From: DASWIG01 sp036397835
GTDB taxonomy: Bacteria > Acidobacteriota > Thermoanaerobaculia > Multivoradales > J023
Assembly: GCA_036397835.1 (NCBI GenBank)
Contig: DASWIG010000226.1
Coordinates: 1-6,489 of the forward strand
Direction: 5' to 3'
Length of the DNA: 6,489 bases
The position numbers and the translations under genes are program-made. This document shows positions 1-6,134 of this stretch, in pieces (positions within the stretch are counted from its first letter, which is position 1; each line of letters opens with the position of its first letter). The notes beneath the pieces are model-generated. The model ran no database searches, was not told the DNA's origin, and worked only from the letters and a program-made list of their open reading frames with translations.

Positions 1-95
1 GCTTCAGCCGGCCCCTTACGGGACCCGCCGCATAGCTCGGGGCCAGCGTGGGTCGCTACTCCTTCACTGTGGAGGACTTCCACCTCCTACGCTCC
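1..95 (-). other. Structured non-coding stretch, possible group II intron domain I fragment
   Basis: Read on the minus strand, this stretch runs GTAGGAGGTGGAAGTCCTCC (89-70), then AGTGAAGGAGTAGCGACC, then a GGCCCC...GGGGCC pairing near the window edge. GGAGG/CCTCC (75-71 and 87-83) and GTGGA/TCCAC (69-73 and 79-83) give nested stems. The GGTGnAAGTCC pattern followed by GTGAAGG-GTAGC is reminiscent of the early part of domain I in bacterial group II introns. This is recalled resemblance, not alignment, and no reverse transcriptase is visible because the window ends. I see no credible protein gene here. Confidence 0.3.
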
Positions 96-111
96 GCCGG
101 TTTTGACCGGC
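96..111. repeat. Perfect 6-bp inverted repeat
   Basis: GCCGGT (96-101) and ACCGGC (106-111) pair around a 4-base loop. It sits 7 bases from the next hairpin and beside the intron-like stretch, so it may be part of the same structured element. Confidence 0.4.
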
Positions 112-118
112 GCTTTCC

Positions 119-135
119 GGCAGGCGGAGCCTGCC
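119..135. repeat. Perfect 7-bp inverted repeat (REP-like palindrome)
   Basis: GGCAGGC (119-125) and GCCTGCC (129-135) form a perfect stem with a 3-base loop, followed by CTACAAGACC. Palindromes of this style next to CTACA are often scattered between genes in GC-rich bacteria. Only one copy is in the window, so a repeat family is not proven. Confidence 0.45.
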
Positions 136-171
136 CTACAAGACCCGAGGCGAAGCGAGGAGTCAGGCTCC

Positions 172-214
172 CCCCTTTGAAAAAGGGGCGCCCGGCTGAG
201 GGGGGTGGGGGGGG
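172..214. repeat. Repeat-like stretch after napA: perfect hairpin plus C/G homopolymer tracts
   Basis: A perfect 7-base inverted repeat (CCCCTTT at 172-178, AAAGGGG at 182-188, loop GAA) is followed by G6-T-G8 at 200-214. It starts only 7 bases past the napA stop when read on the minus strand. As a terminator it is unconvincing because no T-run follows the stem in that direction, though the hairpin could still protect the transcript 3' end. Compositions like this are common in dispersed intergenic palindromes of GC-rich genomes, which is inference here because only one copy is visible. Confidence 0.45.
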
Positions 215-220
215 ATTTCT

Positions 221-2614
221 TCACACCCTCTCCACCCGCACCGCGCATTTCTTGTAGTCGGGCTGCTTGCTGATCGAGTCCATGGCGTCGAGGGTCACCA
301 GGTTGACGAGACGGCTCTCGTCGAAGAACGGCACGAAGACGCTACCGCGCGGCGGCTGCCCCCGTCCGTCGACGGCCACCGGCAGCTCGAGCTCGCCGCG
401 CCGGCTCACCAGGCGCACCCGGTCGCCGCTCTTGACGCCGAGCTCCGCCGCGTCGGCGCGGTTGAGCTCCACGTAGGCCTCGGGGGCCGCCTGGTGGAGC
501 TGGCGCACCCGCCGCGTCATCGAGCCGGTGTGCCAGTGCTCGAGGATACGGCCGGTCGAGAGCCAGAACGGATACTCGTCGTCGGGCACCTCGGCCGGCG
601 GATGGTAGGGCCGCAGCCAGAACGCCGCCCGCTCGCCGTAGCCCTTGGCCTTGTAGAAATGGACGCCCTTGCGCTTGGTCACGTAGGGGTCGAAGCCGGC
701 GGCGTAGCGGTAGCGCGTCTCCTTGCCGCCGACCACGGGCCAGATCAGGCCGCGGGTCTCTCTGAGCTGCTCGTAGCTCGCCAGGTCCTTGCCGGTGCCG
801 ATCGTGAACTTGCGGTATTCCTCGAACATGGGCTCGTGCCAGGCGTCGTCGGGCCACGGGAAGAGGTGGCCCATGCCCATGCGCCGGGCCACCTGGATGA
901 TCTGCCAGGCGTCCTCCCGGGCCTCGCCCGGCGGGTCTACCAGCTTGTGCCACTGCTGGGTGCGGCGCTCCGAGTTGCCGAAGACGCCCTCGCGCTCCAC
1001 CCACGCCGCCGAGGGCAGGACGAGGTCGGCCACCGCCGTCGAGGGGGTGGGATAGATGTCCGAGACGATCACGAAGCGGCCGTCGCCGGGCTTGCGCTCG
1101 AAGCGGTTGAGGTTGGGCAGGGTCACCCAGGGATTGGTGGTCTGGATCCAGATCACCTTGACGTCGCCGCGCGCCAGGGCGCGGAACATGTCCACGGCGT
1201 GGTAGCCGGGCTTTTCGGGGATGGTGCCCGGCGCGAGACCCCAGATCTGCTCCGCCTTGTGCCGGTGCTCGGGGTCGGTGACCACCATGTCGGCGGGCAG
1301 GCGGTTGGCGATCGTGCCCACCTCGCGCACCGTGCCGCAGGCCGAGGGCTGGCCGGTGAGGCTGAAGGGATTGGCGCCGGGACGGCCGATCTTGCCCGTC
1401 AGCAGGTGCAGGTCGGTGATCAAGTTGTTCATCCAGGTGCCGCGGGTGTGCTGGTTGACGCCCATACACCAGAGGCTGACGGTGCCGCGGCTGCCCTCGC
1501 CGTAGATCGCCGCCAGCGAGCGGATCTGCGCCTCGGGCACGCCCGTCAGCTCGCTCACCCGCGGCGGCGCGTAGTCGGCGAGGAAGGTCTCGAGCTCGGC
1601 GAAGGAGCTCTCGCGCGCCTCGTCCTCGAAGGTGTAACGCTGCGCCTGCTCGCCGTAGCAGCCCCAGCCGATCGCCTCGAGGTCCTCGATGCCGCGGCGG
1701 AAGACCAGGTTCTCGGCGACGAAGGCGCGGTCGATCTTGCCCTGCGCGATCAGCAGGTGGAGGATGCCGTTGGCCAGCGCCAGATCGGTGCCCGGCTTGA
1801 ATTCGACGTAGAGGTCGGCGTATTCGCTGGTGGGCGTTCGGCGGGTGGCGATGTCGATGATGCGCACGCCGGGGTTGCCGCGCTTGTTCTCGAGGATGCG
1901 GCTGAAGAGCACCGGGTGCATCTCCGCCATGTTGTTGCCCCAGAGCACGAAGTCGTCGCCGGCCTCGAAGTCTTCGTAGCAGCCCATGGGCTCGTCGCTC
2001 TGGAACTGGCTGACGAAGCCGCTGACGGCGCTGGCCATGCACAGCCGCGCGTTGGGGTCGAGGTTGTTCGAGCGCAGGCCGCCCTTGACCCACTTCAAGG
2101 CCGCGTAGCCGTCGAAGACGGTCCACTGGCCGGAGCCGTAGACGGCCACCGCCTCGGGACCGTCGGCGTCGAGCGCCGCCTGGTAGCGCTCGGCGACGAG
2201 GTCCAGGGCCGCCTCCCACGACAGGCGCTCGAGCGCGCCGTCGGGGCGGCGCCGCATCGGATAGAGGAGGCGGTCACGGCCGTAGAGCAGGGCCGGCAGG
2301 TGGTAGCCCTTCACGCACAGCAGGCCGCGGTTGACCGGGCTCTTCTCGTCGCCGCGCACTGCGACTACCTTGCCGCCGTGGACGCCGCCCGCGACGCCGA
2401 CCTCGACGCCGCAGCCGGTGCCGCAGTAGCGGCACGGGGCCTTGCCCCAGGTCAGGTCGGCGGGCACGGTGGGGGCGCCGGCGGCCAGGCGCTCGGCTTC
2501 CTCGCGGTCGGCGCACGAGAAGGCGGCGACGGCGCCGAGGCCGGTGAGCTTCAGGAAATCGCGTCGGTGCAGGGAACCGGAGTCCGGTCGGGGGGAGGAT
2601 TTCTCATTGCCCAT
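221..2614 (-). CDS. napA: Periplasmic nitrate reductase catalytic subunit (NapA-type, Mo-bisMGD)
   Basis: The 797-residue protein should reduce nitrate to nitrite in the periplasm with a Mo-bis-MGD cofactor and one [4Fe-4S] cluster. A Tat signal is present (RRDFLKL, arginines 17-18, then a hydrophobic stretch to about 33). Cluster cysteines are C61, C64, C68 and C100, with the relay Lys at 102 (CVKG). The Mo ligand is C192 in LCMASAVSGF, followed by DEPMGCYEDFE, as in NapA. Further NapA signatures are MGVNQHTRGTW (384-394), SLTGQPSACGTVREVGT (418-434) and STGRILEHWHTGSMTRR (686-702). The C-terminal molydopterin-binding domain ends with KKCAVRVERV, and length fits the family (about 720-830). 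C34 just after the hydrophobic stretch (AFSC) could be a weak lipobox, or SCA could be a normal cleavage site. It is last in the operon. No napB, napC, napD or napF is in the window, so its electron donor is probably the octaheme cytochrome. Related assimilatory (Nas) or formate dehydrogenase enzymes fit less well. Confidence 0.92.
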   Translation of the reverse strand: MGNEKSSPRPDSGSLHRRDFLKLTGLGAVAAFSCADREEAERLAAGAPTVPADLTWGKAPCRYCGTGCGVEVGVAGGVHGGKVVAVRGDEKSPVNRGLLCVKGYHLPALLYGRDRLLYPMRRRPDGALERLSWEAALDLVAERYQAALDADGPEAVAVYGSGQWTVFDGYAALKWVKGGLRSNNLDPNARLCMASAVSGFVSQFQSDEPMGCYEDFEAGDDFVLWGNNMAEMHPVLFSRILENKRGNPGVRIIDIATRRTPTSEYADLYVEFKPGTDLALANGILHLLIAQGKIDRAFVAENLVFRRGIEDLEAIGWGCYGEQAQRYTFEDEARESSFAELETFLADYAPPRVSELTGVPEAQIRSLAAIYGEGSRGTVSLWCMGVNQHTRGTWMNNLITDLHLLTGKIGRPGANPFSLTGQPSACGTVREVGTIANRLPADMVVTDPEHRHKAEQIWGLAPGTIPEKPGYHAVDMFRALARGDVKVIWIQTTNPWVTLPNLNRFERKPGDGRFVIVSDIYPTPSTAVADLVLPSAAWVEREGVFGNSERRTQQWHKLVDPPGEAREDAWQIIQVARRMGMGHLFPWPDDAWHEPMFEEYRKFTIGTGKDLASYEQLRETRGLIWPVVGGKETRYRYAAGFDPYVTKRKGVHFYKAKGYGERAAFWLRPYHPPAEVPDDEYPFWLSTGRILEHWHTGSMTRRVRQLHQAAPEAYVELNRADAAELGVKSGDRVRLVSRRGELELPVAVDGRGQPPRGSVFVPFFDESRLVNLVTLDAMDSISKQPDYKKCAVRVERV

Positions 2615-4235
2615 AGCGTTCTTCCATCGCCTTGCGGATGGCCTCGGTCTTGTCCTCGGCGCCCTCGACGAACCAGGCGTGCTCGGGCCGCGCCAGGATC
2701 TCGTCGAGCACCGCTCCGGCCGCCCGCGCCGCCGCGCCGCGGCCGTGCTCGGCGGCCTCGGCGAGGATCTCGCGCGCCTGCGGCACGAGCTGCACGTAGA
2801 AGCGCTCGGCGACCTCGAACATGCCGTGCCAGTGGGTGTAGTCGGGCGCCATCATCGAGGCGCCGTGGCGCGCCCGCCGGCCCTCGTGGTGCCAGAGGTA
2901 GAACCACGTCCACTCGATCTCTTCGTCGAATTGCGTCGGCGTCAGCAGGCCGTTCTCGGTCAGGGCGCCCACGATCGCCTGGCCGGGCTTGCCGAACTTC
3001 TCGTTGTAGAGGATCACCAGCTCGTCGTACTGCTGGTAGAAGGCGTTGACGTACGACGGCGTGTGGCAGTGCGAGCACACCTGCTTCATGCGCTCGCGCT
3101 TCTCTTCGGCGGTCGAGACCACCAGCCTGGCGCGCTCCTCGGGATCGGCGGCGGTCACGATGCGGCCGTTGACGTCGGTGTCCATGACCAGCGACACCGG
3201 CGGCCGGTTGGTCCACGAGATGCGGATGCCCGGGTCGTGGGTCACCTTGCCGTCGTTCTTGCGGTGGCCCGACATATGGCAGGTGGCGCAGGTGGGGGCC
3301 TGGGTGTAGTCGACGCCGAGCACCCACTCCTTGGCCTCGAGGTTCATCGCGTCGCGCAGGTCGCGGTAGGCGACGCCGTGCTTGGACTCCTCGTAGATCT
3401 CCTTCTGCGGATGGTCGGGGCCGAGGTGGCACTTGCCGCAGTTCTCGGGCTGGCGGGCACGCCGCGGCGAGAAGTCGTGACGGCTGTGGCAGGCCGAGCA
3501 CGAGCCGCGCGAGCCGTCGAGGTTCAGACGGCCGATGCCGGTATTTGGCCAGGTGCCGGAGTGGAAGAGCGGCTTGCCGTTCTGGTCCTTCAGGATGCGG
3601 CCCACCGCCGCCAGGTTGGTGGGCTTGCCGGCGGCGTCGGGCTCGAGCTCGTCGACGCTCACGCGGCCGCCGTCGGTGGCGAGGAAGGCCACCTTCGAGC
3701 CGTGGCACTGCTGGCAGCCGACGAAGGCGCTGGCGTGGCCGTTGACGGCGTCGACCGCCTTGCCCGGCGTCGGCGAGTGCGGGTTGAAGACCAGGGGGCC
3801 GCCCTCGACCGTCTCGGCCAGGAAGTTGTCGAGCGAGGCGAGGATATTGCCGGCGGCGGCGTGGTGGCTGGCCTGGAACTCCTGGGCCTCGACGAGGTGG
3901 CAGCGCGAGCAGTCGCGCGGCGTGACCACGGTGGCGATCAGCACCCCCTCGTGGGGGAAGGCGTCGACGTCGTCGGCCGCCGCCTGGTGGCATTCCACGC
4001 ACCCGACGCCGGCGCGCGCGTGCCGGCTGCCGCGCCAGTGGTCGACGATGCCGGGGGTGTTCTGGCGGTGGCAGTCGACGCAGGCCTTGGAATTGGCGGG
4101 CACCGCCACCGCGTGCTCGGCGAGGCCGGCCTCCTCGTGCTTGCGCGCCACCTCCAGGCGCTGAACGTAGACCAGCGAGAGCAGGAAGAGGAAGCCGAGG
4201 GCGGCGATGATCCAGCGTTTCTGTTCGAGACTCAT
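2604..4235 (-). CDS. Membrane-anchored octaheme cytochrome c of the hydroxylamine oxidoreductase (HAO) family
   Basis: The 543-residue protein has exactly eight CXXCH heme sites, starting at residues 52, 79, 109, 174, 246, 266, 316 and 387. None is CXXCK, which argues against NrfA-like or octaheme nitrite reductases. Residues 8-24 form a hydrophobic segment after a short basic stretch and look like an uncleaved N-terminal anchor, with the rest periplasmic. HAO-family signs are the SRHARAGVGC lead into heme 2, PRDCSRCH at heme 3, the heme-4 site with its wide spacing, and the Asp-His pair D274-H275 followed by SKHG (284-287), matching the distal catalytic Asp-His of HAO. Near the C-terminus, Y466 in APDYTHWHG lies in the region where true HAO has its cross-linking Tyr; whether it is that residue needs alignment. 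Members oxidise hydroxylamine or hydrazine, or reduce nitrite. The ATG at 4235 has only a weak AAGGA 14 nt upstream. Its end overlaps napA by 11 nt, so the two are tightly linked. Confidence 0.9.
   Translation of the reverse strand: MSLEQKRWIIAALGFLFLLSLVYVQRLEVARKHEEAGLAEHAVAVPANSKACVDCHRQNTPGIVDHWRGSRHARAGVGCVECHQAAADDVDAFPHEGVLIATVVTPRDCSRCHLVEAQEFQASHHAAAGNILASLDNFLAETVEGGPLVFNPHSPTPGKAVDAVNGHASAFVGCQQCHGSKVAFLATDGGRVSVDELEPDAAGKPTNLAAVGRILKDQNGKPLFHSGTWPNTGIGRLNLDGSRGSCSACHSRHDFSPRRARQPENCGKCHLGPDHPQKEIYEESKHGVAYRDLRDAMNLEAKEWVLGVDYTQAPTCATCHMSGHRKNDGKVTHDPGIRISWTNRPPVSLVMDTDVNGRIVTAADPEERARLVVSTAEEKRERMKQVCSHCHTPSYVNAFYQQYDELVILYNEKFGKPGQAIVGALTENGLLTPTQFDEEIEWTWFYLWHHEGRRARHGASMMAPDYTHWHGMFEVAERFYVQLVPQAREILAEAAEHGRGAAARAAGAVLDEILARPEHAWFVEGAEDKTEAIRKAMEERYGQ
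2621..2625 (-). promoter_or_regulatory. Ribosome binding site of napA inside the octaheme gene
   Basis: GGAAG on the minus strand lies 6 nt before the ATG at 2614-2612, within the final codons of the octaheme gene. It supports the 11-nt overlapping start (the upstream stop TGA is at 2606-2604), which implies coupled translation. Confidence 0.65.
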
Positions 4236-4279
4236 CGAGCGTATTCCCGTCCTTGTTGCGTATCTCACTTCCGAGCGGC

Positions 4280-5332
4280 TCAGTGCGCGACGACCGCCTC
4301 CCACACCGTGAGGGCGATGATCGCCAGCACGCCGGCGATGCCGATCCATACGCTGGCCTCGCTGAAGCGGGTCTTGCGGCGGATCCAGTCGTCGATCCAC
4401 GGCCAGGCGAACATCGTGAACACGATGAAGCCCATCGACAGGATCGCCGCCTGGGCCGAGAACAGCTTGAGCCAGCGGAAGGCGACGTAGAAGAACCACT
4501 CCGGCTTGATGACCTCCGGAGTCGTCAAGGGGTCCGCCGGCGGCCCCAGGGTGGCGGGCACGATCGAGGCCAGGGCGGTCAGGATCACCATCAGCACGAG
4601 GCCGATCATGACCTCGGTCATCAGGTGGTCGGGGAAGAAGTTGAAGGTCTTCGATTCGCGCTTGGCGTCGTCCTTGAAGGTCGTCTCGGTCACGCCCTGG
4701 AGGCGCACGACGGCGATGTGGATCGCCACCAGCAGCGCCAGGGCGATGGGCAGCGCCGCGGCGTGGATCACGTAGAAGCGTGGCAGCGTGCGCTCGTTGT
4801 AGTCCTCGCCGCCGAGCAGGAGCTGCTTCATGAAGTCGCCCACCACCGGCACGCTGCCGGCGATGTTGGCGCCCACCGCCGCCCCCCAGTAGGAGAGTTG
4901 CTCGTAGACGAGGCAGTAGCCGGTGAACCCGAGCATGAGGGTGCAGGTCAGGATCGTCATGCCCACCAGCCAGTTGATCTCGCGCGGCTTGCGGTAGGCG
5001 CCGGTGAAGTAGACGCGCATCTGGTGGAGGATGACGGCGGCGACCATGAACGTCGCCCCCCACTTGTGGAGGCTGCGCAGGTACCAGCCGTAGGCCGCCT
5101 CTTCGGTGATGTAACGTACCGACTCGTAGGCGGTCTGCGCCGACGGCTGGTAGTAGACGGCGAGCAACACGCCGGTGAGGGCCTGCACCACGAAGAGGTA
5201 GGCGGGAGTGCCGCCGAGGGCGAACCACCAGCGCTTGAGGTGGTTGGGCACCGGCTCGTTGGTGAGCTCGCGCAGGTCGACGTCGGCCAGCGGCAGGCGT
5301 TCGTGGAACCAGTTGACGAGCGGATTGGCCAT
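4280..5332 (-). CDS. Cytochrome b (b6/subunit IV-type, single chain) of a quinol-oxidising bc-type complex
   Basis: The 350-residue membrane protein carries the two b hemes and the quinol sites. Residues 1-213 align by eye with cytochrome b6 (for example HKW, RVYFTGAYRKPRE, GFTGY and RFYVIH). Residues about 230-350 match subunit IV, including PADPLTTPEVIKPEWFF. It is therefore a fusion of the two parts with about seven membrane helices: near 37-60, 87-108, 120-140, 187-208, 238-260, 290-311 and 327-348. Heme ligands are H89 and H103 (13 residues between) and H190 and H205 (14 between); the 14-residue spacing is typical of b6 rather than mitochondrial cytochrome b. The Qo-site motif is PEWF (277-280) instead of PEWY. 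The Cys that holds the extra c-type heme in b6 (YCLGG) is Ala38 (FALGG). No cytochrome c1 or f gene is adjacent; the octaheme gene follows after 44 nt and may take that role. Confidence 0.93.
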   Translation of the reverse strand: MANPLVNWFHERLPLADVDLRELTNEPVPNHLKRWWFALGGTPAYLFVVQALTGVLLAVYYQPSAQTAYESVRYITEEAAYGWYLRSLHKWGATFMVAAVILHQMRVYFTGAYRKPREINWLVGMTILTCTLMLGFTGYCLVYEQLSYWGAAVGANIAGSVPVVGDFMKQLLLGGEDYNERTLPRFYVIHAAALPIALALLVAIHIAVVRLQGVTETTFKDDAKRESKTFNFFPDHLMTEVMIGLVLMVILTALASIVPATLGPPADPLTTPEVIKPEWFFYVAFRWLKLFSAQAAILSMGFIVFTMFAWPWIDDWIRRKTRFSEASVWIGIAGVLAIIALTVWEAVVAH

Positions 5333-5334
5333 CC

Positions 5335-5931
5335 TCACGCCTCCGCCGCCGGTGGCCGCCCGGCGAGACAGGGATCGTGCCCCGGCCCGGTGGGCCGCGG
5401 CGGTGCCTCGACGCGCCCGTCGCCGCGGGCGATCACGGCGAGCGGCAGCTCGATGAAGACGAGCCCGCTTTCCACCTTCAGGGGATAGCGCGACAGCCGC
5501 TGCCCGGCCTCGCCCGGCGGGCCGCCGGTGGCGATGCCGTCGGGGTCGAAGACGCCGTTGTGGCAGGGGCAGAAGAAGCGGTCGTTGTGCCCTTCCCAGT
5601 GTACCTGGCAGCCGAGGTGGGGACACACGCTCGACAAGGCGACGAAGTCCTCGGCGCTCCTGCCGCCGCCGCGGCGGGCGACGTTGACGGTGGCGCCGGC
5701 CGGGGTGCGGAAGACGATCGAGCCGCCGCTGGGCACGTCGTCGGCCTCGGTCACGTACATCCAGCCGCGGCGCGCCGGCCGCGCCGGATAGAGGAAGCGG
5801 CCCATGAAAGCCGCCAGGGTGGCGTAGGCGGCGCCGACGCCGCCGACCATGGCCAGGGTGGACAGCCACGACAAGAGCGGCCGGCGGCCCGTCCCGTTTT
5901 CGTCATCGTTGGTCGCTACGTCGGCCGACAT
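5335..5931 (-). CDS. Rieske [2Fe-2S] protein of a quinol-oxidising bc/b6f-type complex
   Basis: The 198-residue protein is the size of a usual Rieske subunit. It takes an electron from quinol at the cytochrome b Qo site and passes it to a c-type cytochrome on the periplasmic side. Residues 16-17 are a twin arginine (GRRPLLSWL) followed by a hydrophobic segment at about 22-47, the usual uncleaved Tat anchor. The cluster-binding boxes are CPHLGC (103-108) and CPCHNG (121-126). By family knowledge C103, H105, C121 and H124 bind the cluster and C108-C123 form the disulfide. The Ser and Tyr that hydrogen-bond the cluster in high-potential Rieske proteins (CHGSxY) are Gly126 and Phe128 here, which suggests a low-potential, menaquinol-type protein. 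It is first in the operon; its TGA is 2 nt before the cytochrome b ATG, so translation is probably coupled. The Pro/Gly/Arg-rich C-terminal tail (about 172-198) looks disordered. A dioxygenase ferredoxin is excluded by the disulfide cysteines and the anchor. Confidence 0.93.
   Translation of the reverse strand: MSADVATNDDENGTGRRPLLSWLSTLAMVGGVGAAYATLAAFMGRFLYPARPARRGWMYVTEADDVPSGGSIVFRTPAGATVNVARRGGGRSAEDFVALSSVCPHLGCQVHWEGHNDRFFCPCHNGVFDPDGIATGGPPGEAGQRLSRYPLKVESGLVFIELPLAVIARGDGRVEAPPRPTGPGHDPCLAGRPPAAEA
5340..5344 (-). promoter_or_regulatory. Ribosome binding site of the cytochrome b gene inside the end of the Rieske gene
   Basis: GGAGG on the minus strand lies 7 nt before the ATG at 5332-5330 and within the last codons of the Rieske gene. 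It fixes the start of cytochrome b although the same frame is open far upstream, and it implies translational coupling. Confidence 0.8.
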
Positions 5932-6134
5932 TCCGAGCTCCTGTTGATTGCGGGAGGCTAACACGGGCCGGCCGCAAGAACGGAGCGCCGGAACGTTTCA
6001 AGCCTCCACGAAGCGCGGCGGGCGCTCCGGGAGGAGCCGGAACGTCCCGTCGGCCAGCCGGCCACCGTCTGCCATCAGCAGGTGTAGGCGCGGATGCGCT
6101 TCAAGGTCGGAGGTCGGAAAAGCGGTTGATATGG
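5932..6134 (-). other. Intergenic gap, presumed to contain the operon promoter
   Basis: This 203-base gap separates the IPTL-tail gene from the Rieske gene, both on the minus strand, so a promoter for the four-gene operon would be expected here. I see a possible -35-like TTGAAA (minus strand, 6001-5996), but no matching -10 hexamer at the right distance. There is no full FNR/CRP dyad; only single TTGAT half-sites occur. No clear terminator hairpin with a T-run follows the upstream gene. A 7-base tandem repeat (TCCGACC twice, minus strand) lies around 6118-6105. A minus-strand frame ending at 5998 looks mildly protein-like and is discussed as a finding. Confidence 0.5.
5938..5942 (-). promoter_or_regulatory. 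Ribosome binding site of the Rieske gene
   Basis: AGGAG on the minus strand lies 6 nt before the ATG at 5931-5929. It decides the start: the frame is open further upstream to a GTG at 5964, but that codon has no comparable site, and the extra residues would precede the twin-arginine signal without purpose. Confidence 0.75.

Noticed and set aside
48..257. Short plus-strand frame of 69 codons across the non-coding end
   Set aside because: It runs through hairpins and the poly-G tract into napA antisense, with a low-complexity translation and no ribosome site.
342..2219. Minus-strand frame of 625 codons within napA
   Set aside because: It is napA in another frame, dominated by Arg, Pro, Gly and Ala, a frame-shift shadow.
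494..3049. Very long plus-strand open frame (851 codons) opposite napA
   Set aside because: It mirrors napA and the end of the octaheme gene, both strongly supported by motifs. The translation is rich in Ala, Gly, Val, Arg and Asp with no domain signs, as expected opposite a GC-rich gene.
2442..4490. Plus-strand open frame of 682 codons opposite the octaheme and cytochrome b genes
   Set aside because: It is antisense to genes with eight heme motifs and four heme-ligand histidines, has low-complexity composition, and shows no recognisable domain.
5333..5869. Upstream extension of the cytochrome b frame into the Rieske gene
   Set aside because: The extension is Arg/Pro-rich noise overlapping the Rieske gene. 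The ATG at 5332 has a good ribosome site, and cytochrome b6-like sequence begins there.
5932..5964. Earlier GTG start for the Rieske protein at 5964
   Set aside because: The ATG at 5931 has AGGAG at 6 nt, and the GTG has no comparable site.
5932..6134. FNR-type binding site upstream of the operon
   Set aside because: Only isolated TTGAT half-sites occur; no TTGAT-N4-ATCAA dyad is present.
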